The position numbers and the translations under genes were made by a program. Under the pieces are notes generated by a model. The model was given only the letters and a program-made list of their open reading frames with translations, had not been told where the DNA came from and searched no databases. 64,000 nt of DNA from JBCCSZ01 sp039821145 (GTDB lineage Bacteria; Bacteroidota; Bacteroidia; Chitinophagales; Saprospiraceae): the NCBI GenBank assembly GCA_039821145.1, contig JBCBOS010000014.1, forward strand, positions 165,299 to 229,298, written 5' to 3'. Positions 27,441-37,700 of this stretch are shown one piece after another. Positions within the stretch are counted from its first letter, which is position 1, and every line of letters starts with the position of its first letter.

Positions 27441-27899
27441 TCATTCCTGGAGGGATTTGTACTCCGACAGGGCATTCAAATCGTACCCTTGGGCCTGCAA
27501 ATCCGCCTCGACCCTTGCCACCAGTTTTTTGAATTCCGCACAAAAGACATCCTTTTTCACGGTCATCTTACGCTGGCTGTCCTGGCCGTACAAGGCTGTT
27601 ACCTTCCATTGCTCCTCCTCCCACTCTCTCAGCTGCCAGTAATGCCAAAATGTCTGAGAAGGAAATTGAATATTGACCTCTTTGCGGCCACTTTCCAAAT
27701 CTGAGAGCAGTTGCTTGATGTCCCGCCAGCTGTCACTGATGTCGCCACTCAAAAAGGCGGAAAAGCTTGTATCGGGCCACTGAAAGAGGACTTGATCATC
27801 TGGAAAATTGTAAATCGTCTCGATGGCACCAATGGCGGTTTCATCTTGGGGATCCATCGGATTCAAAGGGCTTTTCACTTCTATGACGATTGCAAACAT
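27441..27899 (-). CDS. Unknown protein, 152 residues
   Basis: The ATG at 27899 is chosen: the protein-like part begins MFAIVIEVKSPLNPMD, and the 96 codons upstream in frame look non-coding. No signal peptide or membrane segment; it is acidic and rich in Trp (SDSWRDIKQLL, FWHYWQLREWEEEQWK). It resembles small cytoplasmic accessory or immunity-type proteins in general character only; no family is assigned. Confidence 0.55.
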   Translation of the reverse strand: MFAIVIEVKSPLNPMDPQDETAIGAIETIYNFPDDQVLFQWPDTSFSAFLSGDISDSWRDIKQLLSDLESGRKEVNIQFPSQTFWHYWQLREWEEEQWKVTALYGQDSQRKMTVKKDVFCAEFKKLVARVEADLQAQGYDLNALSEYKSLQE

Positions 27900-28389
27900 C
27901 TCGGTATTTGATATGACAAATGATGGACAAGATAAACTTTTTCGGATGGCCCTATGTGGATCGCAACCCTTACAGCTAGTCAAAGAGTGTCGCCGCACCA
28001 ACCATACAATTTGTAAACGCCCAAAGGTGGAATGAAATTTCCCTTTCGGCCCTTTTGTCGCCGATGATGACAACCAGTTTTCCACTGTATCTTGGTGAGA
28101 ACCAACACCTTCATTTACATCTTCCGACAAACTTATCCCCCAGAGTATTAAACAATTGGTGCCGTAATATTGTATAAGTAATTGCATAATCTATGGTGTA
28201 ATGCCAGTTCTCAAATGCAAGAAAGAAACGCACCACAATAATCAAAAAAGGAAGACTGTCTAGCTAACGATCACAAAATCAACCCAATAGGATTTTGTTG
28301 TAATCGCCTGCTGACAGCTGATCAAAAACGAACAATACTCAAATATTGCATCGCCTCAGGGCGAACAACATTTTCAAATTCACAATCAA
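27900..28389. other. Intergenic stretch upstream of folE
   Basis: 490 bases between the divergent 27441 gene and folE. It contains TATCTTG (minus, near 27933) as a poor -7 candidate for the 27441 gene. I saw no consensus promoter for folE, no riboswitch and no gene. Confidence 0.45.
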
Positions 28390-29067
28390 ATGGTTAAATC
28401 AAATATTAGTAAGGAACAAATTGAAATCATTGGTGACAATCACGTTGGTACAAGTATCGAGACGCCAATGGTCCCGGGCGCATTTGACAAATCAGACGAT
28501 GAAAAGATCAAAAACATTGAGGGCTACTTCAAACTGATCATGGAAGAACTTGGCCTCGATTTGTCCGATGACAGCTTGTCTGGAACGCCTTACCGAGTTG
28601 CAAAAATGTACGTCAAGGAGTTGTTTTATGGGTTGGATCCCAAGAACAGACCCAAAATTTCAACCTTCGACAACAAGTACAAGTACAAGAAGATGCTGAT
28701 CGAAAAGGACATCACCGTTGACTCGTCCTGCGAACACCACTTCTTGCCCATCATCGGCCATGCCCACGTGGGATACATTCCCAACAAAAAGGTGATCGGT
28801 CTGTCGAAGATCAACCGCTTGGTGGACTACTACGCACACCGACCACAGGTACAGGAAAGATTGTCCGTGCAGATTCTGAAGGACTTGCAAGAGGTTTTGG
28901 ACACACAAGATGTCATCGTCATGATCAATGCAAAACACCTATGCGTTTCTTCCAGGGGAATCCAAGACAAAGACAGCTCCACCATCAGCATCGAATATGG
29001 CGGGCGCTTCAAGGACAAGGGCTATCGCGATGAATTTTTATCTGCAGTTAACAATCAGGTAAAATAA
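28390..29067 (+). CDS. folE: GTP cyclohydrolase I
   Basis: 225 residues, normal for the type I enzyme. Zinc and active-site blocks: TVDSSCEHHFLPIIGHAHVGYIP (Cys and His ligands, quoted in part), VIGLSKINRLVDYYAHRPQ, and the third ligand in AKHLCVSSRGIQD. It converts GTP to dihydroneopterin triphosphate, the first step of folate synthesis, also used for pteridines and queuosine precursors. Single gene with no other folate genes adjacent. Confidence 0.97.
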   Translation: MVKSNISKEQIEIIGDNHVGTSIETPMVPGAFDKSDDEKIKNIEGYFKLIMEELGLDLSDDSLSGTPYRVAKMYVKELFYGLDPKNRPKISTFDNKYKYKKMLIEKDITVDSSCEHHFLPIIGHAHVGYIPNKKVIGLSKINRLVDYYAHRPQVQERLSVQILKDLQEVLDTQDVIVMINAKHLCVSSRGIQDKDSSTISIEYGGRFKDKGYRDEFLSAVNNQVK

Positions 29068-29137
29068 CCATCGTAAATTGTGTGAGTAATTTGGCTTCCA
29101 TCACCTGTATGGGAGCAATGCTCACACAATTCATACC

Positions 29138-30814
29138 ATGCAATACAATCGCAGAAAATTTCTCTCCTTCTTGGGAAAGGCAAGCCTGGGAGCTGCCATC
29201 ATCCCTCCTTTCTTGGTTTCATGTGGCAATACAAGTACCCCTTCTTTGGCAAAAAAAGTTGCCGCTGACCGCCTCAGCTACCTCAAAAATCTTCCCATTG
29301 AAAAACTGTTGGCATCTGACAAAGATGACCTGCTGCTCGCACCAGGCCTAAACTACCATACCGTGGTAAAATGGGGCGATAAGATCAGCGAGACAGACCA
29401 ATTTGGATTCAACAACGATTTCATTGGATTCATCCCATTGGATGACAACAATCCCCAGGACGGCATCTTGTGGGTCAACCACGAATACATCAATCCCCTC
29501 TTCGTCTCTGATTTCAATTTTCGAGCGTACAAAAATCCGAAGGAACACAGAACCATCGAGCAAGTCGACAAAGAAATGTACAATGTCGGTGGAAGCATCC
29601 TGAGGATCAGACAAGAAAATGGACAGTGGCAAATTGTTGAAAACGATCCTCTCAACAGACGAATTACGGCAAAAACGCCCATTTCCCTCAACTGGGACAG
29701 CCCGATCAAGGGACAAACCACCGTCATCGGAACCCACAGCAATTGCTCTGGTGGCGTGACCCCTTGGAACACCTTTCTCACCTGTGAGGAAAACTACGAC
29801 AGCTTTTACGGCGAAACCACATACGACGAAACCAATGCCCCCTCTCACATCCCCAGTGCATTTGGCTGGGAAAAATTCTACAACCACCCACCAGAACATT
29901 ACGGCTGGGTCGTAGAGGTCGATCCCAAAGACGGAAAAGCGCAAAAGCACGTTGCCCTGGGACGGTTTGCGCACGAATGCTGCACCCTGTTTGAATTGGA
30001 GGACAAGCGCGTTGTGGCCTATACAGGCGATGACAAAAACAGCGAGCATTTGTACAAATTCGTCTCCTCCAAACCAGGGTCCTTGAAAGAGGGCACCCTC
30101 TACGTGGCAGATACCGACAATGGGAAGTGGCTCCCCCTGGACTGGGAAAGCCAATCGGTGCTGAAAAACAAATTCAAGGACCAAACGGAAGTGCTCATCA
30201 GGGCCAGGGAAGCCGCCAAATTATTGGGCGCCACAGAATTGAATCGCCCAGAGGACATAGAAATTGATCCCGTCACAGGCAGTGTTTTCATTGCCCTGAC
30301 CAACAACTACCGCAAAAAGGACTTTCACGGCTCCATTTTGAAAATCGACGAAGACAATGGGGCCTTTGATTCTTTGCAGTTCAAGGCGACCACCTACAAA
30401 GCAGGCGGAGAAGAGAATGGATTCTCTTGCCCCGACAACCTGGCCTTCGATTTGGCAGGCAATCTTTGGATGACCTCAGATATGTCGGGCAGCAAAATGA
30501 ATCGAGCGGATGGTCCCTACATGCCGTTCAAAAACAACAGCTTGTTTGTCATTCCCAGATACGGAGAAGATGCGGGGAAGGTGATCAGAGTCGCATCAGC
30601 CCCCAGAGATGCGGAGCTCACAGGGCCTTGGTTTTCACCCGATGGAAAGACCTTGTTCCTCAGTGTGCAACATCCTGGTGAACAAACCAAAGATTTGTCT
30701 GAGCCGACAAGCACTTGGCCTTTTGATCCAGACAACATCCCCAAGCCAGCGGTGGTGGCAATTACGGGAGATTTGATTGAAAAGTTCAATGTACTGAACC
30801 AAATCGAGGCCTAG
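29138..30814 (+). CDS. PhoX-family (DUF839) phosphatase, Tat lipoprotein
   Basis: 558 residues. The N-terminus carries a twin-arginine pattern (YNRRKFLSFLGKA), a hydrophobic stretch and a possible lipobox at VSCGN. PhoX-like blocks: DGILWVNHEYINP, GGSILRIRQ, SNCSGGVTPWNTFLTCEENY, FAHECCTLFELEDKRVVAYTGDD, RPEDIEIDPVTGSVFIALTNN and DNLAFDLAGNLWMTSDMSG. PhoX enzymes are calcium- and iron-dependent phosphomonoesterases that scavenge phosphate outside the cell. Some DUF839 members have other roles, so the substrate is inferred. Confidence 0.88.
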   Translation: MQYNRRKFLSFLGKASLGAAIIPPFLVSCGNTSTPSLAKKVAADRLSYLKNLPIEKLLASDKDDLLLAPGLNYHTVVKWGDKISETDQFGFNNDFIGFIPLDDNNPQDGILWVNHEYINPLFVSDFNFRAYKNPKEHRTIEQVDKEMYNVGGSILRIRQENGQWQIVENDPLNRRITAKTPISLNWDSPIKGQTTVIGTHSNCSGGVTPWNTFLTCEENYDSFYGETTYDETNAPSHIPSAFGWEKFYNHPPEHYGWVVEVDPKDGKAQKHVALGRFAHECCTLFELEDKRVVAYTGDDKNSEHLYKFVSSKPGSLKEGTLYVADTDNGKWLPLDWESQSVLKNKFKDQTEVLIRAREAAKLLGATELNRPEDIEIDPVTGSVFIALTNNYRKKDFHGSILKIDEDNGAFDSLQFKATTYKAGGEENGFSCPDNLAFDLAGNLWMTSDMSGSKMNRADGPYMPFKNNSLFVIPRYGEDAGKVIRVASAPRDAELTGPWFSPDGKTLFLSVQHPGEQTKDLSEPTSTWPFDPDNIPKPAVVAITGDLIEKFNVLNQIEA

Positions 30815-30830
30815 CCTGAAGGCTTGCCAT

Positions 30831-31339
30831 TCAGCCATCGGCCATCAGATTTTTGAGGCCCATTTCGATTGCGCTCCACTGCTTGCCAGCAAAGCAAGTG
30901 ATTTTCGGAGGCCGATTGGTCTTTCGGAATCCCACTTTTTGGTAGCATCTGATGGCCGATGTGTTCCAGTCATAGACGTTGAGAAAAACAAATTCCTTCT
31001 CATCCATTTCAAAAGAATGCCTCACCAATCGCCGGATCAATTCCGCCCCCAGTCCCTTCCCCCGTGCCGATGGGTCCCCAATCAATACCCTGGCAATTTT
31101 GTTGGCATCAACTGAGACATCGTACAGCTCCGCCAGACCAATCTTCTCTCTTCGTCCTTCCTCTTCCCAAATCGCTGCAAATACACTTCGCTCGTGATCT
31201 GCCAAGTAGCTTTCAAATTGGTCGATCGTCAATGGAAACCGAAACATGGCCCTGCAAACTGGACCAACGCTTCCTCGGTTTTGATCCAGCGCTCCAATAG
31301 ATGAAAATCGGAAAGGGTGAGTGACGCGATTGTCAACAT
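30831..31339 (-). pseudogene. GNAT N-acetyltransferase with a one-base frameshift
   Basis: Two frames together make one GNAT protein. Frame 1 starts at the ATG 31339 (MLTIASLTLSDFHLLERW) and runs to VQFAGP at about 31248. Frame 2 continues from FRFPLTIDQFESYL to the stop at 30831 and holds the acetyl-CoA motif VLIGDPSARGKGLGAELIRR and a C-terminal NVYDWNTSAIRCYQKVGF. A single missing base near 31246-31250 separates them. An ATG exists at 31247 in frame 2, but translation from there would lack the first strand and helix of the fold. It is either a real lesion, a programmed shift or an assembly error. It follows a second disrupted gene by 11 bases. Confidence 0.75.
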
Positions 31340-31350
31340 GTTTGTTTTTG

Positions 31351-31533
31351 TTATGCCCCTAGGATCAACAGGACGGAAGCAGACAGCAGCAAGGCATACG
31401 CAATTCTGTATTTCCGCCAGCCTGTTCACTGGTAATCGGTTTTAGAGATGATCCCAGAGGCATTGGAGAACAGCATCAAAACGATGCCCAAGGTCCAATT
31501 GAAAAATGCCAGCTGTGAGATGATGGTTTCCAT
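31351..31533 (-). pseudogene. Small two-helix membrane protein interrupted by in-frame TGA
   Basis: From the ATG at 31533 the frame reads METIISQLAFFNWTLGIVLM, then LFSNASGIISKTDYQ, a TGA at 31428-31426, and continues in the same frame with TGWRKYRIAYALLLSASVLL to a TAA at 31351. Without the TGA it would be a 60-residue protein with two membrane helices. TGA where TGG would give Trp is the simplest explanation. The next gene (GNAT) starts 11 bases on and is also disrupted. Confidence 0.55.
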
Positions 31534-31556
31534 TTTGCGACCGACTAAAGACCAAC

Positions 31557-32339
31557 TCATCTGTCGAAAGCCAAATCCCCATAGGTAACAAAACCATGTC
31601 TATGGTCGACGACACATTTGTAGCGGATCACCTTGTCATCGATGAAATAGGGATGGATGGTAATGACGTTTCCAATTTCAGCTTTGTACGGCTCAAAGTC
31701 CGTCTCCAACAAGGTCATGGTGTAATCGCAGTTGTTCAAATACGTCAGTTCAAATTTCATGTAGTTGTTCCCAAATCTGGAGTACTGTATCGTCCCCTTT
31801 CTCTCGATGCGCACTTCCTCTCCATCCGGAAGAACATCGAGGAATTTGCCATCGCGATACTTGCTGCAATCCATTTCTCCTACATTCCTTGTCAGCAAAT
31901 TTCCTTCCTCCACTTTTCGGGACAAAGTCTTCGATATGTCGGCCATCAATTTTTCGCCGTATTGGATGGCCTGAGTGGTCGCCTGCATGAACGAGCTGTC
32001 CTTGTCGCTGATCCCGCCCGCCTTCATCTTTGCGATGACCTCCTGGACTTCCTCCGCGCTCATTTGTTCCCGGTAGATGCTGTACAGTCGATTTTCAATG
32101 GTTGTCGCATGGCTTTGCTGCAAGTTTTTTTGTTCTTGCAACCAAAACGCTTCTGGCACCTCCGGGATGGCTGTCTGAAATTGAGAAACAATCCTGTCGG
32201 ACATCGTCAGGTGGTTTCTCAGAATCCCACTCAGTTCCAGCAGTTCTTTGAGGCTTTCATCGCTTTGGCCCAGAGCACTGCCATTCATGACGAGAATGAG
32301 ACAGGCGACGACAATTGCTTTTACTTTTGTTGTGTTCAT
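31557..32339 (-). CDS. Secreted unknown protein, 260 residues
   Basis: Signal peptide (VKAIVVACLILVMNGSALGQ) and a helical region (about 30-140) with LKELLELSG, VPEAFWLQEQKNLQQ and MSAEEVQEVIAKMKAGG, which recalls DUF2059-type proteins (tentative). A beta-rich second half has paired Cys (EMDCSKYRDG, LNNCDYTM, YKCVVDHRH). Periplasmic or surface. It lies between the 33407 gene (63 bases upstream) and the disrupted small membrane protein (23 bases downstream), in one likely transcript. Confidence 0.68.
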   Translation of the reverse strand: MNTTKVKAIVVACLILVMNGSALGQSDESLKELLELSGILRNHLTMSDRIVSQFQTAIPEVPEAFWLQEQKNLQQSHATTIENRLYSIYREQMSAEEVQEVIAKMKAGGISDKDSSFMQATTQAIQYGEKLMADISKTLSRKVEEGNLLTRNVGEMDCSKYRDGKFLDVLPDGEEVRIERKGTIQYSRFGNNYMKFELTYLNNCDYTMTLLETDFEPYKAEIGNVITIHPYFIDDKVIRYKCVVDHRHGFVTYGDLAFDR

Positions 32340-32402
32340 TTCATTGATTTTGTATTGCTTCCCAAGGCAAAGCGAACAGGCGGTTGGATGTCGTATGTTG
32401 TC

Positions 32403-33407
32403 CTAAAGTGACTTCGCAATGAGTTTGAAATCTTTGCTTTTTATGTTGTACGACAAGCCAGCAAAATTGGAATAAATCAGCTCCCCTGTTCGCGAATTCA
32501 TGATGGAGACGATCTTGTCTGAAGAAAGCTTTACATAGACCAAGTAATAGAACTCCTCTTCGTTTTGCAACAATTTTTGATCCAGCTCATCCGTAGGAAG
32601 AAAGCGGCCACCAAATGGATACTGACTCAGAAGTTCTTCTTTGTTGCGCCGTCCTGATTCATCAGTGGTAAACATGCCAAATCTGATGAGCACATAGTCG
32701 GGAATGTACAGCGGTTGATTTCTCAGCTTCCCCAACTTGTCCTTTTTGAGTGCCCTCTGATACAGCCCCCTCACTTTCTCCTGTTCGAGTAGCTGCATCA
32801 ACAGTTGCAGGTAATTCTTCAAAAAGCCTGGGCCCCAATTTCTGATGTGCCCGCCACCATCGTATTCTGAGTTGTAAATGCTATCTGGTTGATGCAAGGT
32901 AGGGGCATCGACAAACAATTCTATTCGAGCAATCTGATGCTTGTCAATTTCGTCAAATTTGATTTCTCGTATCTTGCTTCGCTTTTTCTTTCTTGCTTTT
33001 TTCCGTTTTTCTTTGGCAGTCAGGACTTTAAAAAAGCTGTCTTTGCAAGTCCACAATTCTAAATAGACATATGTCTTGGTAGCAGTTCTCATGGATTGTA
33101 TTGGCTTTGTGGCGTCAAAGCCTCCTGTTTGAAAATACTCCTCATATCCACCCAGTGTAAAAAAGGAAGCCTCCGGCGACAAGTGTTTCTCTACCTCATC
33201 GTAGCTGATGAACTGCATCTCAGATATGGTCCAATACTTCTTGTATACCTCAATGAATGCTTGGGCTTCCGGAGCGTCCGGATTTTGCATCGCGATGTAA
33301 GTCGTTCCATTTCTGACTTTTTCAATCTCTGAAACATTGGAAATCATGATCTGAGAAAAGAGAGGTGCCTGAATGAGAAAGGCCAAAAGTAGGTTGAAAA
33401 TTTTCAT
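32403..33407 (-). CDS. Secreted unknown protein, 334 residues
   Basis: The start at 33407 is chosen because it opens a signal peptide (MKIFNLLLAFLIQAPLFSQ); the frame extends 18 codons more. It contains a very basic stretch (KEKRKKARKKKRSKIREIKF, about residues 130-149) and aromatic segments (FFTLGGYEEYFQTGG, GGHIRNWGPGFLKNYLQLL). No recognised domain. It is the first gene of the minus-strand set that includes the 260-residue protein and the two broken genes. Confidence 0.65.
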   Translation of the reverse strand: MKIFNLLLAFLIQAPLFSQIMISNVSEIEKVRNGTTYIAMQNPDAPEAQAFIEVYKKYWTISEMQFISYDEVEKHLSPEASFFTLGGYEEYFQTGGFDATKPIQSMRTATKTYVYLELWTCKDSFFKVLTAKEKRKKARKKKRSKIREIKFDEIDKHQIARIELFVDAPTLHQPDSIYNSEYDGGGHIRNWGPGFLKNYLQLLMQLLEQEKVRGLYQRALKKDKLGKLRNQPLYIPDYVLIRFGMFTTDESGRRNKEELLSQYPFGGRFLPTDELDQKLLQNEEEFYYLVYVKLSSDKIVSIMNSRTGELIYSNFAGLSYNIKSKDFKLIAKSL

Positions 33408-33457
33408 ATGCTTTAGATTAAGTTTATTTCTTGTTGTAGTAGGCTGGCAAGCAAAAA

Positions 33458-34270
33458 TCACCCACGCTCCTCGCTCAACAACGCAGCCAAAGTCCGATGA
33501 TAAAGCGGATAATCTGCCAAGTTATTGTGCGTGCCGCCCACTACAGTCGTCAATGCTTCCTCGCGCCCCAAAATGTCTGCCAGCCTCACCGCCATGTGGT
33601 AGGGAATCAGCTCGTCCTCCGTGCCGTGAAAAATGTGGACCGGGCACTTGATCTTTCGAATGTTGCGGTAATTTTGGAATCGAAATTTGAGCAAATACCC
33701 ACTCGGAACCAGCGGAAACCGCAAGCGCGCCATGGCACCGATGCTGGTGTAGGGCGTCTCCAATACCAACAGGCGGCAATCCACCTTGGTCGCCAACTGG
33801 CAAGCAACCCCCGACCCGAGCGAACGACCATACAAAATGATTCGCTCCGCCTCCTCTGCCCCTCGCAAACAATCATACCAAGCAAGCGCATCCCGGCGAA
33901 GGGTCTTCTCACTCCGTTTGCCCTGGCTCTTCCCGAATCCCCGATAATCCGGCATCAATACCTCATAGCCCAATGCGCGAAAATCTTCTGCAACGCCCCC
34001 CCAGTCATCCACTGCCCTGGAATTGCCGTGGAAGTACAATACCGTCCCCTTGGAGGCTTCCAGCTGAAAATGCAAAGCATGTAAGCGCACCCCATCCGCT
34101 GCTTGTAAGTAGAGCTCCTCGACTTCCTCAAATTCTGAAAAGGCGTAATCGTCGGGCAAGATCACCGGAAAGAAAATGAAGCGATCCTGGTAGACGTACA
34201 ACAGGAGGCAAAACAACAGATACAGCAATGCCAAAGCACCCAAGAGGTACAAAATCGTACTGATTTTCAT
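33458..34270 (-). CDS. Alpha/beta hydrolase, membrane-anchored
   Basis: 270 residues. One N-terminal hydrophobic anchor (ILYLLGALALLYLLFCLLLY) precedes a Bem46/YqkD-like hydrolase fold: oxyanion region YFHGNSRA, nucleophile Ser in ILYGRSLGSGVA, Asp in IFHGTEDELIPY, and His in VVGGTHNNL. Probable serine esterase or thioesterase on the membrane surface; substrate unknown. It ends 50 bases before the start of the 33407 gene on the same strand. Confidence 0.88.
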   Translation of the reverse strand: MKISTILYLLGALALLYLLFCLLLYVYQDRFIFFPVILPDDYAFSEFEEVEELYLQAADGVRLHALHFQLEASKGTVLYFHGNSRAVDDWGGVAEDFRALGYEVLMPDYRGFGKSQGKRSEKTLRRDALAWYDCLRGAEEAERIILYGRSLGSGVACQLATKVDCRLLVLETPYTSIGAMARLRFPLVPSGYLLKFRFQNYRNIRKIKCPVHIFHGTEDELIPYHMAVRLADILGREEALTTVVGGTHNNLADYPLYHRTLAALLSEERG

Positions 34271-34339
34271 TCAATTTGCGCTTGAAAGGTGCTCGAAGCT
34301 TGGGGAATTAGGCACCTGGGATAATTTTTTAGCTTTCAA

Positions 34340-34369
34340 TTGCAATATCGCACAATTTTTTTACCTTTA
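34340..34369 (+). promoter_or_regulatory. Candidate promoter for the large T9SS substrate gene
   Basis: TTG (34340-34342), 19 bases, then TACCTTTA (34362-34369): one mismatch from the TAnnTTTG consensus with ideal spacing. Transcription would start near 34376 and give a leader of about 330 bases before 34704. The leader (34376-34703) shows no supported gene. Confidence 0.45.
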
Positions 34370-34703
34370 TGCTCTAAGTGGCAAAAGAAACACCAATTCA
34401 ACTTTGACATTGCCGCTCAACACACCCACATACACATACATTTTTGAATGCCTTCCCCAAGATGCCAAATCAGCATCTTCCTGATTCCCAATGTGCATAT
34501 CTGTAATCCGTCAATCTGGAGCAGACGGGCTGTCAATACCGATGTTTAAAGCAAATTGACCCATCCCGCCATATGTTCCTTCCCTGCAAAGCGTGTGTGC
34601 ATAAGCATCTATTGTTTAAGCCAACTGACAGGAAAACGTGCAAATGAGCTGTTTCACCACGGAAGCACTGCTCGTTCATGCCCCTGTCTAACAATTCATT
34701 TTT

Positions 34704-37700
34704 ATGAGAGCAATCTTTACGATCTGCATTCTATGGGCATGCTGTAATCTGGCGTTTTCACAGACCTTCAACATGAGCAACCGCCCCATCAACTCTTGCA
34801 GTGGCTTCTTCTACGACAGCGGAGGCCCCAATGGTCGCTACAGAGTCCTGGAGCGATTCACCAACGTCATCTGCCCGGACGGCCCTCCCGGCAGCATCAT
34901 CCGACTGCGCTTTACCGACATCGAACTGCGCGCTGGCGACGAGCTGTGTTTCTACGATGGTCCCGATACCGATTCCCCTCCACTGACCTGCCTCGACGAT
35001 GTCAGTGGCGTAGACAACCTCATCATAGAGGCTACCCGTGACAATCCCTCGGGCTGCATCACCGTCAGCTTTCGGTCCAACCTATTTGGCAATGGCGACG
35101 GCTGGGTGGCCGAGATCAGCTGCCTGCCCAACTGCCAAACCATCCTCTCCGACCTGGTTAGTACCTCCCCACTTGTCCAACCTGCGGATACTGGCTGGAT
35201 CGACGTGTGTCTGGGACAAGAAATTTCATTCACAGGTGCTGGCATCTATCCCGAAAACGGCGATCGCTACCCACAGGACGACCGCCAATCCTCCTTTTCC
35301 TGGGCCTTTGGAGATGGCAATGTGGCCACTGGTCAATCCGTCAGCCATGCGTTTGAAGAATCCGGCGGCTTTGTGGTACAACTCAGCATCGAAGATACCC
35401 TGGGTTGCAAAAATACCAACCTGATCAGCCAACGGGTACGGGTGGCACCACAGCCCGACGTCCTCATCACCGGGGACACCAGCAGTCCGGTCTGCCTGGG
35501 GGATACGCTGGAGTTGCTGGCAGCCACCAATCGCCTCAATCCCAATGCCATGCTGTCTGTCTTGCCCGGCGAGGGGTCTTTCATCCGAAGCAAAATCCGC
35601 TCGGATTCCCTTCCCTTGCCCGATGGAGATGGCGCCTCTTATACCACCAGCCTGTTTTTCAACGAATTTGGCCCTGGCCAAACACTGACCAACATCGACG
35701 ATCTGATCGACATCTGCGTCACCATGGAGCACTCCTACATGTTTGACCTGGAAATCAGCATTTCTTGCCCCAACGGACAGGAAGTTGTCCTGGTGGACCA
35801 AGTGCAGATTGCCAATGAAACCTTCCTGGGTGCCCCCTTCCAAACCGACGACAACAACACCCCCGATCCACCGGGCCAGGGCGTTGGTTGGGAATATTGC
35901 TGGACGCCCAATGCCACCAATGGGACCTGGACCAATTATGTCACCACCTTCGATCCGGATACCTTGCCCGCAGGCAACTACAGCTCGCACCAAGCCCTGG
36001 ACCAACTCATCGGCTGCCCCCTCAATGGCGAATGGACCATCCGAGTGACCGACCTTTGGGAGCGCGACAACGGCTGGATTTTTTCTTGGGGAATTGAGTT
36101 TGACCCCTCTCTGTACCCCAGCGCCGAAACCTTCCGCCCCGCCATTCAACAAGCCCATTGGCTCGACAATCCCGACATTTTCAACGACCAAGATTCCCTC
36201 ATTGCTGCAACGCCTTCTGTGGCCGGAACAGCCTTGTACGAAATAGAAATCACAGATGAATATGGATGCACCTATACTGATGAAGTAACACGCCCCGTCC
36301 TCCCCCCTACCCATCCCGACTGCCGAGATTGTGCCTACGACATTCCCCTGCCCGACAGCGCCAATGTGTGCCAAGGAGAAAGCCTTCAGCTGGACGCCAC
36401 CATCAATCCAGTGCCCTACAATGGACCGAGTTTCTTCCAAGCTCATCCCTTGCAAAGCATTGACAATGAGCAATTTCCGCCCAGTCGTTCGTTTCGATCC
36501 AGCATTGCCGTCAACAGCTTGCGCAGGCCCATTCTCGCAGATGCCCGTTCGCGCATCCTTTCCGTTTGCATCGACCTAGAGCATTCTGCAGCGGCCAACC
36601 TAGAGTTTGTCTTGCAGTCTCCATCGGGTCAATTGATGCCGCTCAGCACAGGCCGGGGAGGCAATGGAGGAGGCATGGAAAACATTTGCTTTACATCGAC
36701 TGCCGGCCAATCCATTCTCACGGCTACTGCTCCCCTCAGCGGCGACTATCGCCCGGAAGGAAATTGGAGTGCCCTCAACAACAGCGACCTCAATGGAGAC
36801 TGGACACTGCTGGTTGCAGACAATGGAAACCAAGTCGGCTCGGGCTTTCTTCGATCTTGGTCGATTGGATTTGTCAACGAAAATGAAGTGACCTACAGCT
36901 GGTCGGGCGGAGCAGATTTGTCCTGCACGGATTGTCCCGATCCCACAGTACAGCCCAGCGCTCCGACTACCTACAGCCTGCTCATCAACGACGATTACAA
37001 TTGCCAATCCAACGCGAGCATTGTGGTCGATTGGGCTGGAAAATTGCTGCCCCCCGTGATCGACTGTGGACTGTCGGCGCCAGATGCCATCACCTTCAGC
37101 TGGCAGCCCATCGCAGGAGCGAGTGGATACGAAGTGAGCTTGGACGGAGGCAACACTTGGATTCCCGCCAACGGCCCCTTGTCGCATACCGTCGATGGCT
37201 TGACGAGCATCACACAGGTCGACATTCAGGTAAGAGGTCTTACCGTCGGAAATCTCTGCGAAGCCGAAATTGGTCGTTCCAGCTGTTTGTTTGAAGGCTG
37301 CCAATTCACCATTGATACCTTCTCCACCACTCATCCTTCCTGTCACAATACCCAGGATGGAAGTGCGCTGCTGTTCAACGCCAATGCCAACGGAGATGTG
37401 CGATACTTCCTCAACGGAAATGGTCCCTTTTCCAATTCTTTGGTGGAAAACATTCCGGCTGGTCAACACCTCATCACCGCCTTTGACGAGATTGGTTGTC
37501 CGGCCTCCATCAGCTTTGAGCTGATTGCTCCTGATCCCGTTCAGATCATTTTGGTGGCGGACTCGGTCAAATGCGCCAATGAAAGCAGCGGGCAAATAGA
37601 AGCCGTGGTATCTGGTGGTACAGGAGCTTACCAATACAGCTGGAGTCAGATTGGAGCGGCCGACAATGCTTTGCTTACATCCATCCCCGCCGGACGTTAC

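Noticed and set aside
27900..28389. Search for a riboswitch or leader in front of folE
   Set aside because: No conserved core, multi-branched fold or terminator/antiterminator pair could be recognised.
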